From positions 124,001 to 188,000 of the forward strand of contig NZ_JACSCH020000002.1 in the NCBI RefSeq assembly GCF_014451325.2: a DNA stretch of 64,000 bases, in the 5' to 3' direction. Every line of letters begins with the position of its first letter. Position 1 is the stretch's first letter. The translations under genes were made by a program, and so were the position numbers. Below the pieces are notes generated by a model. It made no database searches. It was not told the DNA's origin and saw nothing but the letters and a program-made list of their open reading frames with translations. Source of the DNA: Streptomyces sp. CB02980 (lineage in GTDB: Bacteria; Actinomycetota; Actinomycetes; Streptomycetales; Streptomycetaceae). Shown piece after piece: positions 8,317 through 18,813 of this stretch.

Positions 8317-9120
8317 TCAGCGGGCGGCGTAGGCGCCGTCGACAAGGTGGTAGCTGCCGTGGACGAAGGACGCACGCTCCGAGAGCAGGAAGGCGACGAG
8401 CTCGGCGACCTCCTCGGCGCGGCCGAGCCGGCCCGCCGGGTGGAGGGCGACCAGGGCGTCGTACGCCTCCTGCCCGATGCCGGAGAGGAGCGGTGTGTCG
8501 ATGTAGCCGGGGCCGACGGCGTTGATACGTACCCCCTGGGAGGCGTACTCGAGTGCGGCCGTCTTGGTGAGACCGACGACGCCGTGCTTGGCCGCGACGT
8601 AGGCGGCGCTGCCGGCGGAGCCGTTGGTCCCGAGGATGGAGGACATGTTCACGACCGCGCCGCCGCCGGAGGCGAGGATCGCGGGGAGTTCGTGGCGGAG
8701 CGAGTGGAACACGCCGTCCAGGTTGGTGGAGACGACGCGCCGCCACTCCTCGGCCGGGGTCTCGGCGATCGGGACCCGCGCACCGGCGACGCCCGCGTTG
8801 TTGACCGCCAGGTGGAGGCCGCCGAAGGCGGCGACCGTGGCCTCGACGCCCTGCCGGACGGAGCTGTCGTCGGTGACGTCCATCCGTACGGCGACTGCCT
8901 TGGCACCGCGCTCGGTCAGCTCGGTGACGGCGGCGGCCGCGCGGTCGGCGTCGAAGTCGGCGACCGCCACGGCGGCACCGGCGTACGCGAGGTGGCGGGC
9001 GACGGCGAGTCCGATGCCGGAGGCGCCGCCGGTGACGAGGGCGGCCCTGCCGGCGAACTCCTGGGAGTCGGCGGTCCGGGCGTGGGAGGTGTGGGCGTCG
9101 GGAGTGCGGGGGTGCGTCAT
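8317..9120 (-). CDS. Short-chain dehydrogenase/reductase (SDR)
   Basis: A 267-residue classical SDR. The cofactor motif is ALVTGGASGIGLAVARHLA (TGxxxGIG, about residues 29-37), an acidic residue in VADFDAD after beta-2 suggests NAD(H) preference, and NNAG, an active-site Ser in VNMSSILG and the YxxxK pair in YVAAKHG are all present. It carries a roughly 20-residue His/Thr-rich N-terminal leader. The start at 9120 has TGAGGA 6-8 nt upstream. The gene begins 9 bp after the TetR gene at 9130-9771 and is followed by a zinc alcohol dehydrogenase, so the three genes form one probable operon controlled by that TetR protein. The substrate is not evident. Confidence 0.88.
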   Translation of the reverse strand: MTHPRTPDAHTSHARTADSQEFAGRAALVTGGASGIGLAVARHLAYAGAAVAVADFDADRAAAAVTELTERGAKAVAVRMDVTDDSSVRQGVEATVAAFGGLHLAVNNAGVAGARVPIAETPAEEWRRVVSTNLDGVFHSLRHELPAILASGGGAVVNMSSILGTNGSAGSAAYVAAKHGVVGLTKTAALEYASQGVRINAVGPGYIDTPLLSGIGQEAYDALVALHPAGRLGRAEEVAELVAFLLSERASFVHGSYHLVDGAYAAR

Positions 9121-9129
9121 GGTGGTTCC

Positions 9130-9771
9130 TCAGACGGTTGTACGGGTTTCCACCGGCGGCGGTTCCGTCGCCAGCAGGCCGAAGGCCTCCTCCACGAGGG
9201 CGGGAAGGGCCTCCCGGGGGCCGCCGAGCACCCAGGCGCGGGTGGCGGCCAGGAGCGTGGCGGCGCCCGACCCGACGGCGACGGCGGGCCGCAGATCGTG
9301 TTCCGGGTCGGTGCCGATGCGGGCCGCGACCAGCCGGACCGACGCCGCCTCGCCTTCCAGGAGGACGCGACGGAGGACGGCGCGGAGAGGGGCCTCTGCC
9401 TCGGCGAGGCGGAGGACCTCGCGTACCCCGTCGCGGCGGTGCCAGGCCGGGGAGACCGGGTCCGCGAGCCAGCTCCGCACAGCCGCCCGGTAGGCGGTCA
9501 GCGGGGTCTCGCTCGCCGGGCGCGCGGCGAGCGCCGCGTTGATGCGTTCACAGTCGGCACGGAAGCCGTCGAGGACGGCCTCCTCCTTGGAGCCGAAGTA
9601 CCGGCTGAAGGTTCGCCGGGAGACGCCGACGGCGTCGGTGACGTCCTCGACGGAGACTCCGGCCGGTCCCCGTTCGAGGACGAGCCACAGTGCGGCCTCG
9701 CTGAGCGCCTCACGGGTCCGCGTCCCCTTCGAGCCGCGCCGCGGGATGCGGCTTCCTCGCTCCGTACTCAT
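9130..9771 (-). CDS. TetR-family transcriptional regulator
   Basis: A 213-residue TetR repressor with a basic leader (RIPRRGSKGTRTREALSEAALWLV) and the HTH block GVSVEDVTDAVGVSRRTFSRYFGSKEEAVLDGF at about residues 38-70. The C-terminal ~130 residues are the helical ligand-binding part and end VETRTTV. It is the first gene of a tetR-SDR-ADH operon. A 15-bp palindrome lies 23-37 bp upstream and overlaps a likely -10 element, so autoregulation of the whole operon is expected. The ATG at 9771 is favoured on protein grounds; an ATG five codons upstream is equally possible because neither has a strong ribosome binding site. Confidence 0.83.
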   Translation of the reverse strand: MSTERGSRIPRRGSKGTRTREALSEAALWLVLERGPAGVSVEDVTDAVGVSRRTFSRYFGSKEEAVLDGFRADCERINAALAARPASETPLTAYRAAVRSWLADPVSPAWHRRDGVREVLRLAEAEAPLRAVLRRVLLEGEAASVRLVAARIGTDPEHDLRPAVAVGSGAATLLAATRAWVLGGPREALPALVEEAFGLLATEPPPVETRTTV

Positions 9772-9793
9772 ACCTGCACCGTACACCTATTAT

Positions 9794-9808
9794 TGTCCCA
9801 GTGGGACA
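9794..9808. promoter_or_regulatory. 15-bp palindrome TGTCCCA-g-TGGGACA, TetR operator candidate
   Basis: Perfect 7-bp arms around a single G lie just upstream of the tetR-SDR-ADH operon. On the minus strand a TGGGACAATAAT stretch provides a possible -10 hexamer overlapping the palindrome. This layout fits autorepression by the adjacent TetR protein. Confidence 0.6.
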
Positions 9809-9948
9809 TTCAGAGCGGATTCCGGTGTCACACGGCACACCGGCTCTTGTGACGACTTATCGCCAATAGGCCTTATTCCCCGCATGGACTGAGCTGGGCG
9901 GGGCAGATCGTTCGCGGGCCGACCGCGCCCACGCGAGAGGGGTGTGCC

Positions 9949-10686
9949 GTGCTGTCCGACCTCTTCGACCGGCTGTTCAGACGCCGCGGCTCCTACGGCC
10001 GCCCGGGGACGGGCCCCCGAGGACCCGCGCGCACACCGGGGACGGTCGTGCTCGACGCCGACTTCTCCTCGGCCGAGCAGTGGGTCGCCGGCCACTCCTG
10101 GGCCTATCCCGGCGGCGGGCCGACCAATCCGGGCGACAACAAGCTCGACCATCTCGTGGAGGATCCCTCCTACAGCAGGACCGGGGCCTTCCGGGCGACC
10201 CGTCGGCCCGACGGCAACTGGGACGCGGGACTGCTCACGACGGAGGGCAGCGCGGAGGCCTTCCTGGTGCAGGCCGACGACGTCCTGGAGGCGCGGGTGC
10301 GTCTGCCCGTGGAGACGGGTGCGTGGCCGGCCGTCTGGACCTGGCTCGACGGCGGGCAGGAGATCGACGTCTTCGAGTACCACCCCGACAATCCCGACCT
10401 CCTGGAACTGTCGAACCGGATCAGGGGACGCCACCTGTACTACCGGAACGCGGCGATCCGTCCGGGGGCCTGGGTCGACCTACGGGTCGAGTTCGGCGCC
10501 CGCAACGTGGTGTGGTGGGTGAACGGCGCGCGGGTCTTCGACGACCGCCGCGGGGTGGGGCGTTCCTGGCGGGCGCACCTCATCGTGAACCTGTCGGTCT
10601 GCGCGGGCCGCTACCACCCCGCGCCGGACCCCGGGGTGTCGGAGATGTCGTACGAGGTGGCGCAGTTGCGCGTATACCGGGACTGA
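9949..10686 (+). CDS. GH16-like concanavalin-fold protein, no signal peptide
   Basis: A 245-residue beta-rich protein that looks like a beta-glucanase-type GH16 domain. The family active-site motif ExDxxE is present as EIDVFE, with E138, D140 and E143 as the expected nucleophile, assisting Asp and acid/base. Flanking elements WPAVWTWLDGG and VWWVNGARVFD are also typical of GH16 (the latter like the substrate strand VWYVDG). Unusually, the N-terminus MLSDLFDRLFRRRGSYGR is basic and has no hydrophobic core, so no classical export signal is seen although GH16 enzymes normally act outside the cell. The GTG start has GAGAGGGG 6 nt upstream. It could be a cytoplasmic or non-classically exported hydrolase. 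Confidence 0.65.
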   Translation: MLSDLFDRLFRRRGSYGRPGTGPRGPARTPGTVVLDADFSSAEQWVAGHSWAYPGGGPTNPGDNKLDHLVEDPSYSRTGAFRATRRPDGNWDAGLLTTEGSAEAFLVQADDVLEARVRLPVETGAWPAVWTWLDGGQEIDVFEYHPDNPDLLELSNRIRGRHLYYRNAAIRPGAWVDLRVEFGARNVVWWVNGARVFDDRRGVGRSWRAHLIVNLSVCAGRYHPAPDPGVSEMSYEVAQLRVYRD

Positions 10687-10863
10687 CCCCGCCACACGGG
10701 GCCGGTGAGACGGGTCGTGACGGCTCGTGAACCACGGGGTCGTCGGCGACGCGCGCGGGAGGAGGGGGGATGCGCGCCCCCGAGGAACGGGCGTTGCGTA
10801 GGCTCGAACAGAGCGTTCCGCGCGCCCGCACCGCGCCGCCCGTACGACGAGGAGGACCCTCCC

Positions 10864-11598
10864 ATGAACACCGCCGACGAGGGACGGCAGCAGCAGCTGG
10901 ACGTGGCCAGCGTGCTCAACGCGAAGACCACCCTCCTCCAGCTTCTCGCCCGGGCGGGGGTCTACACCGGCGACGCGGAGGAACTCATCGGGCTCGTCGA
11001 GGCCGGCGCGCTCGCCCTCGCGCACACGGAGATCACCGAAGCCCGGAGCAGCGCTCCGCAGGAGAAGGGGGAGGCCTACGCGTCGGGCTGGTCCGACGGC
11101 GCCCTGGCCGTCACCGACGACCTCGGCGCCGTCGCCGAGCGGGCGCTGATCCGCGCGGTCACCACCGGCCCGTCGGCCGACTCCCCCGACGAGCGTTCCC
11201 CCGTCGGACGGGCGGAGATGGAGCGGGCCAAGGTGGCCGTCACACCGCTCTACCTCTCGTTCGCCGATGTCTCCGACCTCGACCCGGAGGTCACCGAGCA
11301 GGTGCTGGGCGCCGTGCTGCGCACGATGAGCCCGCGGCAACGGGCCGGATATCCGGGGCGGCTGACGCAGTTCGCGTCCGCCCACCACGCGCACCTGGAG
11401 CGGCTGTACGCGGAGTACGGCCCGGGCAGCCCGATCGCGATCCACGGCCGCTACTCCCTCGTCCACTCCCCCACCAGCGTGGCCGTGCTGGAGCGCCTGG
11501 CCGAGACGCCGTCGGCCCTGCACGAGGAATGGGACGCGGCCGAACTCCCGCCGGCCTGGCTGGACGGGCTGACGACGGCGTGGGGGTCGCCGGCCTGA
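10864..11598 (+). CDS. Conserved-looking protein of unknown function
   Basis: A 244-residue soluble protein I cannot assign. It has no signal peptide or membrane segment. The sequence is mostly predicted helical, acidic to neutral, with a central block ASGWSDGALAVTDDLGAVAERALIRAV and a C-terminal part rich in His, Tyr and Arg (FASAHHAHLERLYAEYGPGSP). No nucleotide, metal-cluster or DNA-binding motif is clear. The start at 10864 is fixed by ACGAGGAGGA about 8 nt upstream; the frame upstream of it is arginine-rich and non-coding. It lies on the same strand as the arg operon but is separated from it by a 208-bp gap that contains an iron box, so the two are probably not co-transcribed. Confidence 0.6.
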   Translation: MNTADEGRQQQLDVASVLNAKTTLLQLLARAGVYTGDAEELIGLVEAGALALAHTEITEARSSAPQEKGEAYASGWSDGALAVTDDLGAVAERALIRAVTTGPSADSPDERSPVGRAEMERAKVAVTPLYLSFADVSDLDPEVTEQVLGAVLRTMSPRQRAGYPGRLTQFASAHHAHLERLYAEYGPGSPIAIHGRYSLVHSPTSVAVLERLAETPSALHEEWDAAELPPAWLDGLTTAWGSPA

Positions 11599-11711
11599 CG
11601 ACGGGGCTGCTCCCTTCCCACAGCCCCTCCAACTCGGCTCCAAGGCAGAGCCGTTGAAAACCTCTCACCTGATGCGGCGCCACACATCCGCGATTCCGCC
11701 GACAGGACTAC

Positions 11712-13992
<2,281 letters not shown>

Positions 13993-14009
13993 GCCGAGGG
14001 AGTACGAGA

Positions 14010-15041
14010 ATGAGGACGCTCGGCGAGCAGCCCGCCGTGGGAGGCCTGGACGCCGTACAGCGGGCGGACGTCGTGCAGCGCGTGGGCGCCGCCAGGAGTG
14101 TGAGCGCCCGAGCAGGTGTGGGCACCGTCGGCCTCCCGGCCACGGACGTTCCGTGGTCCGAGGAGCTCCAGGGCCGGACCGTCGTCGTCAAGTGCGGTGG
14201 CAGCACCCTGGAGGACCCCGCGCTCCGGCGGTCGTTCGCCCAGGACGTCGTCGAACTGTGGCAGGCGGGCCTGCACCCGGTCGTGGTGCACGGCGGCGGT
14301 CCCCAGATCAGCTCGATGCTCGACCGCCTCGCCCTGGAGGTCCGGTTCGAGGCGGGCATGCGGGTGACCACCCCGGAGGCCATGGACGTGGTCCGCATGG
14401 TGCTGACCGGGCAGGTCCAGCGGGACCTGGTCGGCGCCATCAACGCCCACGGGCCCTTCGCCGTCGGCATGTCGGGCGAGGACGCCCACACCCTGACCGC
14501 CGTACGCCGACCGGCCTGGGTGGACGGCCGGCCCGTCGACATCGGTCTCGTCGGCGACATCGTGGACGTCGCCCCGGACACCGTTCGGAACCTCCTCGCC
14601 GGCGGCCGTATCCCGGTCGTGTCCCCCGTCGCGCGCGGTGCCGACGGGCAGATCTACAACGTGAACGCCGATCTCGCGGCCTCGGCCCTGGCCGTCGCCC
14701 TCGGCGCCGACCGGCTCGTGATGCTCACCGACGTCCCCGGCCTGTACGCGGACTGGCCGCGGAGCACCGAGGTGATCCCCCTGCTGACGGCCGAAGAACT
14801 GGAGACGCTGCTCCCCGGGCTCGCGGGCGGGATGCTGCCCAAGATGGAGGGCTGTCTGCGGGCGGTCCGGTCGGGAGTCGGACGGGTGCACGTCCTCGAC
14901 GGGCGTACGCCGCACGCCGTCCTCCGGGGCGTCCTCACGGAGGAGAACCCCGGCACCACGGTCCTGCCCGACGAGGCGGGGGAGAGCACGCGGGGCGCCG
15001 CCCCGGCCGCCGCGCCGCACGAGGAGGAGACCCCCGCATGA
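14010..15041 (+). CDS. argB: Acetylglutamate kinase with N-terminal extension
   Basis: A 343-residue ATP-dependent kinase that phosphorylates N-acetylglutamate. The kinase core starts near residue 53 with [14 protein letters not shown], where the more usual K-F-G-G-N is K-C-G-G-S, and continues with [44 protein letters not shown] and [14 protein letters not shown]. Relative to common ArgB (about 300 residues) there are ~45 extra N-terminal residues and a short Ala/Glu tail. AGGGAG 8 nt before 14010 supports this start; an ATG at 13989 overlapping the argJ stop is the alternative. The divergent core hints at a paralogue specialised for the siderophore, possibly less sensitive to arginine. Confidence 0.88.
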   Translation: MRTLGEQPAVGGLDAVQRADVVQRVGAARSVSARAGVGTVGLPATDVPWSEELQGRTVVVKCGGSTLEDPALRRSFAQDVVELWQAGLHPVVVHGGGPQISSMLDRLALEVRFEAGMRVTTPEAMDVVRMVLTGQVQRDLVGAINAHGPFAVGMSGEDAHTLTAVRRPAWVDGRPVDIGLVGDIVDVAPDTVRNLLAGGRIPVVSPVARGADGQIYNVNADLAASALAVALGADRLVMLTDVPGLYADWPRSTEVIPLLTAEELETLLPGLAGGMLPKMEGCLRAVRSGVGRVHVLDGRTPHAVLRGVLTEENPGTTVLPDEAGESTRGAAPAAAPHEEETPA

Positions 15042-16216
15042 CCGTGACCGTTCCCCTCAGGAACCGCTGGCGTGCCGTGATGATGAACAACTACGGCACT
15101 CCCCCGCTGGCCCTGGTCCGTGGCGAGGGCTGCACCGTCTGGGACGAGGCCGGCCGTGCGTACACGGACTTCACCGGCGGGATCGCGGTCAACACCCTCG
15201 GGCACGCCCACCCCGCCGTGGTCGCGGCCGTCACCGACCAGGTCGCACGGCTCGGGCATGTCTCGAACCTGTTCGTCGCCGAGCCCCCGGTGGCGCTCGC
15301 GGAACGGCTCCTCGGGCTCTTCGGCAGGCCGGGCGGCCGGGTCTTCTTCTCCAACTCCGGCGCGGAGGCCGTCGAGGCGGCCTTCAAGGCCGCCCGGCGG
15401 ACCGGGCGCCCGCGGGTCGTCGCGATGGAGGGCGGCTTCCACGGCCGCACCATGGGCGCCCTGGCGGTCACGGGCCAGCCGGCGAAGCGCGAGCCGTTCC
15501 TCCCGCTGCCCGGGGACGTGACGCACGTGCCGTTCGGCGACGTCGACGCCCTGCGCGCGGCGGTCTCGGAGGACACGGCGGCGGTCTTCGTCGAACCCGT
15601 GCAGGGCGAGGCGGGCGTGATCCCCGCGCCCGACGGGTATCTGCGGGCCGCCCGGGCGATCACCCGCGCCGCGGGCAGCCTGCTCGTCCTCGACGAGGTG
15701 CAGACCGGGATCGGCCGGACCGGTCACTGGTTCGCGCACCAGGCCGAGCCGGGGGTGGACCCGGACGTGGTGACGCTGGCCAAGGGGCTGGGGGGCGGTC
15801 TTCCGATCGGTGCCACGGTGGCGTTCGGAGCGGCCGGCGAGCTGCTCGGCCCCGGCCACCACGGGTCGACCTTCGGCGGCAATCCGGTGGCCTGTGCGGC
15901 GGGTTCGGCCGTCCTCGAGACCATCGCGGCGGAGGGCCTCCTGGAGCACACCGTACGGATGGGTGAGCTCCTGCGGACGGGGGTGGAGGCACTGAAGCAC
16001 CCCCTGGTGGCCGAGGTCCGGGGCGCGGGGCTGCTGCTCGGCGTCGTCCTGACCGAGCCGGTCGCCGTGCGGGTCCAGGAGGCGGCGCAGGAGGCCGGGT
16101 TCCTCGTCAATGCCGCCGGCCCCGGGACCGTACGCCTGGCTCCGGCGCTGACCGTGTCGGCACGTCAGGTCGAGGAACTGGTGGCGGCGTTGCCGGGGAT
16201 CCTGGACCCGCGCTAG
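15038..16216 (+). CDS. argD: Acetylornithine aminotransferase
   Basis: A 392-residue PLP-dependent class III aminotransferase that converts N-acetylglutamate semialdehyde to N-acetylornithine. Class III features are visible: the [18 protein letters not shown] phosphate-binding segment, the [15 protein letters not shown] motif with its PLP Asp, and the Schiff-base Lys in [14 protein letters not shown]. Its ATG overlaps the argB stop (ATGA). A strong hairpin terminator lies 19 bp downstream, so the operon ends here without argR, argF, argG or argH. The four enzymes lead from acetylglutamate to ornithine and stop there, which fits precursor supply for a hydroxyornithine siderophore. Confidence 0.92.
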   Translation: MTVTVPLRNRWRAVMMNNYGTPPLALVRGEGCTVWDEAGRAYTDFTGGIAVNTLGHAHPAVVAAVTDQVARLGHVSNLFVAEPPVALAERLLGLFGRPGGRVFFSNSGAEAVEAAFKAARRTGRPRVVAMEGGFHGRTMGALAVTGQPAKREPFLPLPGDVTHVPFGDVDALRAAVSEDTAAVFVEPVQGEAGVIPAPDGYLRAARAITRAAGSLLVLDEVQTGIGRTGHWFAHQAEPGVDPDVVTLAKGLGGGLPIGATVAFGAAGELLGPGHHGSTFGGNPVACAAGSAVLETIAAEGLLEHTVRMGELLRTGVEALKHPLVAEVRGAGLLLGVVLTEPVAVRVQEAAQEAGFLVNAAGPGTVRLAPALTVSARQVEELVAALPGILDPR

Positions 16217-16235
16217 CTCGGGAGCGGCTCATGTC

Positions 16236-16288
16236 CCCCCGAAACGGCCGGCCGACGAGTTCGCCTCACCGGCCGGCCGTTTCGGGGG
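16236..16288. terminator. Bidirectional terminator, 19-bp perfect stem
   Basis: Arms 16236-16254 (CCCCCGAAACGGCCGGCCG) and 16270-16288 pair perfectly across a 15-nt loop. The hairpin separates argD from the convergent amidohydrolase, whose stop codon begins one base beyond the right arm. It should stop transcription from both sides. Confidence 0.85.
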
Positions 16289-17863
16289 TCACTCCTTCCC
16301 CGGCTCGGTCCGCCCGTCGACGTACGTCGCCACGACCTCGATGTCCCCGATCCGCGAGGTCTCGACGGCCCGTGGATCGTCCCCGAGGACCACCAGGTCG
16401 GCGCGCTTGCCGGGCGTGAGGCTGCCCGCGCTGTCGTCCCAGTGGCAGGCGTACGCGCCGGCCGCCGTGTAGGCGTGCAGGGCCTCGTCGACGGTGATGC
16501 CCTCGTCCGGGCCGATCGCCCGGCCGGAGGTGGAGGCGCGTTCGACCATGAACTGGATCGCGCGGAGCGGCGAGCCGTCCGTGACCGGCCGGTCGGAGCT
16601 GCCGACGAGGGTGACGCCGTGGTCGAGGAAGCCCCGGCCCCGGTACATCCAGGGCGCCCGCCGCTCCCCCATGACGTCCGCGTAGTCGTCGCCGAAGTAG
16701 CGGAGGAAGTTGGGCTGGATCACGGCGCTGACGCCGAGCCGGGCGAAGCGCGGCAGCTGGTCCGGGCGGATCAGGCCCGCGTGCTCCACGCGGTGCCGGG
16801 CGGCCGGGCGGGGCCGGAGCCGCTGCGCGCGTTCCAGGGCGTCCAGGGCGAGGTCGGCGGCGCGGTCGCCGATGGCGTGGACGGCGAGCTGCCATCCGGC
16901 GAGGTGGCCGTCGACGATGAGGTCCGCGATCCGCTCGGGCTCGTCCTGGAACTGTCCGGTGTGGGACATGCCCTCGTACGGGTCGGTGAGCGCCGCGGTA
17001 CGGGCCATCATGCCGCCGTCGGTGTAGATCTTGAGGGCTCCGAGGGAGAGCCAGTCGTCGCCGAAGCCGGTGCGCAGCCCGAGGTCGAGGGCGCGCGGGA
17101 TGCCGTCGTCCCGGTGCGCGGCGCGCGGGCGGAGGGTGTCGCCCGCGGCCATGAGCTGGACGCGGAGGGGCAGTCGGCCCTGGTCCCTGAGGAGTTGGTA
17201 CGCGCCGAGTTCGACGGGGCTGTGTCCGAGGAGGCCGCCGCCGATGCCGGCCTCGGCGCAGGCGGTGATTCCCTCGGCGAGGCAGGTGCGGCCGGCGCGC
17301 TCGACGGCGTCGGCGATCTCCTCCTGTGAGTACGGCAGCCGGAGTCGCCGTACGGCGGTCATGGCGCTCTCGGCGAGGAAGCCGTCCTGGTGCGGCACGT
17401 CGGCCGGAAGGAGGTCGAGGACCGCGCTGTTGACGACGCAGGCGTGTCCGGAGTCGTGCATGAGGAAGATCTTGCGGCCCTGGCTGACCCGGTCGATCTC
17501 GGCGGCGGTGAGATGGCGTCCCAGGGCCCGCTGGTCGTAGCCGGCGACGTCGACCCAGGCGCCGGGCTCGGCCTTCCGGGAGGCGGCCTCCCCGATGACG
17601 GCGAGGACGTCCTCGATCCGCTCGCAGGGGGCGATGCTCGGGGTGTCGGCTTTCAGTCCCGCCCATGCCAGGTGGACGTGGCTGTCGATGAAGCCGGGCA
17701 GCACGGTGGCGTCCTGGAGGTCGACGACCTCGCGGGCGGGGAGCGAGGTCACGGCCTCGTCCAGGCCCACGATCCGCCCGCGCCAGATGCCGAGGTCGTG
17801 GGCGACGGGGTGGTCCGGGTCCATGGTGAGAATGCGCGCGTTCGTCAGCCTCGTACAGAGCAT
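16289..17863 (-). CDS. YtcJ-like amidohydrolase in the siderophore-uptake operon
   Basis: A 524-residue amidohydrolase_3 (YtcJ-type) protein, probably cytoplasmic. Metal-site motifs are FIDSHVHLAW (HxH, about residues 62-71), a Lys in LGALKIYTDGGMMAR, VHAIGDRAADLAL, RHRVEHAGL and LVGSSDRPVTDGSP with the C-terminal Asp. It begins 32 bp after the ABC ATPase gene and should be read from the iron-box promoter at 21.1 kb. That position suggests a role after ferri-siderophore import, such as hydrolysing an amide, formyl or hydroxamate bond to release iron or recycle ornithine units. This is inference: most YtcJ proteins have no known substrate. A weak GGGAACGG precedes the chosen start. Confidence 0.8.
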   Translation of the reverse strand: MLCTRLTNARILTMDPDHPVAHDLGIWRGRIVGLDEAVTSLPAREVVDLQDATVLPGFIDSHVHLAWAGLKADTPSIAPCERIEDVLAVIGEAASRKAEPGAWVDVAGYDQRALGRHLTAAEIDRVSQGRKIFLMHDSGHACVVNSAVLDLLPADVPHQDGFLAESAMTAVRRLRLPYSQEEIADAVERAGRTCLAEGITACAEAGIGGGLLGHSPVELGAYQLLRDQGRLPLRVQLMAAGDTLRPRAAHRDDGIPRALDLGLRTGFGDDWLSLGALKIYTDGGMMARTAALTDPYEGMSHTGQFQDEPERIADLIVDGHLAGWQLAVHAIGDRAADLALDALERAQRLRPRPAARHRVEHAGLIRPDQLPRFARLGVSAVIQPNFLRYFGDDYADVMGERRAPWMYRGRGFLDHGVTLVGSSDRPVTDGSPLRAIQFMVERASTSGRAIGPDEGITVDEALHAYTAAGAYACHWDDSAGSLTPGKRADLVVLGDDPRAVETSRIGDIEVVATYVDGRTEPGKE

Positions 17864-17895
17864 GGGCAGTCCGTTCCCGGTCGCTGTCGCTGTCG

Positions 17896-18813
17896 TCAGG
17901 AGGTCTTGGCCATCACGGTGTCGGCCGTGGCCGGCCCGTTCCCGCTCGCCTTCCCTTCGGCGTCCGCGTCGGCATCGGTCGTGCCCGTCTCCTCGGCCCG
18001 GGCATACCCCTTGGGTGCGGCGGGCACCATGAGCGGTGTGCCGGTCTCGGGGTCGGGGATGATCCGGCAGGGCAGGCCGAAGACGTCCTCGACCAGCTCG
18101 GCGGTCATGACGGTCGACGGGTCGCCCTCGGCCGCGACGATGCCGCCCGGGCGCATCACGATGAGGTGGGTGGCGTACCGGCAGGCCTGGTTGAGGTCGT
18201 GCAGGACGGCCACGATCGTGTGGCCGCGGCGGGCGTGGAGTTCGGCGCACAGGTCGAGGACCTCGACCTGGTGGGCGATGTCGAGGAAGGTGGTCGGCTC
18301 GTCGAGGAGCAGGATCTCGGTCTGCTGCGCCAGGACCATGGAGAGCCAGACGCGCTGGCGCTGGCCGCCGGAGAGGTCGTCGACGGGGCGGTCGGCGAGT
18401 TCGAGCACGCCGGTCTGCCGCATCGCCTCGACCACGGCCGCCTCGTCGTCGGCGGACCACTGCTTCAGGAGGCCCTGGTGGGGGTAGCGGCCCCGGGCCA
18501 CGAGGTCGCCCACCGTGATGCCGCCGGGTGCGGTGGAGGACTGCGGGAGCAGTCCGAGCCGGCGGGCGACCTCGCGGGAGCGGTACGAGGCGATGGCGGC
18601 GCCGTCCAGGTAGACCTGTCCGGCGCGCGGCTTGAGCATCCGGGCGAGGGCGGTGAGGAGGGTGGACTTGCCGCAGGCGTTGGGTCCGATGACGACCGTG
18701 AAGGAGCGGTCGGGAATCTCGACGTCGAGGTCGGTCGCCACCGTCCGCTGGTCGTAGGAGAGGGTCAGGTTCTCGGCGCGCAGGCGGGAGGCCGGACGGT
18801 TCGTTGCTGTCAT
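17896..18813 (-). CDS. Ferric-siderophore ABC transporter ATP-binding protein
   Basis: A 305-residue FepC/FhuC-type ATPase that powers import of a ferric siderophore through the two FecCD permeases encoded just upstream. Walker A is GPNACGKST (about residues 43-51), the signature is LSGGQRQRVWLSMVLAQQ, Walker B is ILLLDEPTTFLD and the switch His is in VAVLHDLNQA. The C-terminal ~35 residues are a low-complexity Thr/Asp/Ala tail beyond the usual length. The ATG overlaps the permease stop (ATGA). It is the only FecE/FepC-type ATPase in the window, so it may also serve the second permease pair at 48996-51127, which has none. Confidence 0.92.
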   Translation of the reverse strand: MTATNRPASRLRAENLTLSYDQRTVATDLDVEIPDRSFTVVIGPNACGKSTLLTALARMLKPRAGQVYLDGAAIASYRSREVARRLGLLPQSSTAPGGITVGDLVARGRYPHQGLLKQWSADDEAAVVEAMRQTGVLELADRPVDDLSGGQRQRVWLSMVLAQQTEILLLDEPTTFLDIAHQVEVLDLCAELHARRGHTIVAVLHDLNQACRYATHLIVMRPGGIVAAEGDPSTVMTAELVEDVFGLPCRIIPDPETGTPLMVPAAPKGYARAEETGTTDADADAEGKASGNGPATADTVMAKTS

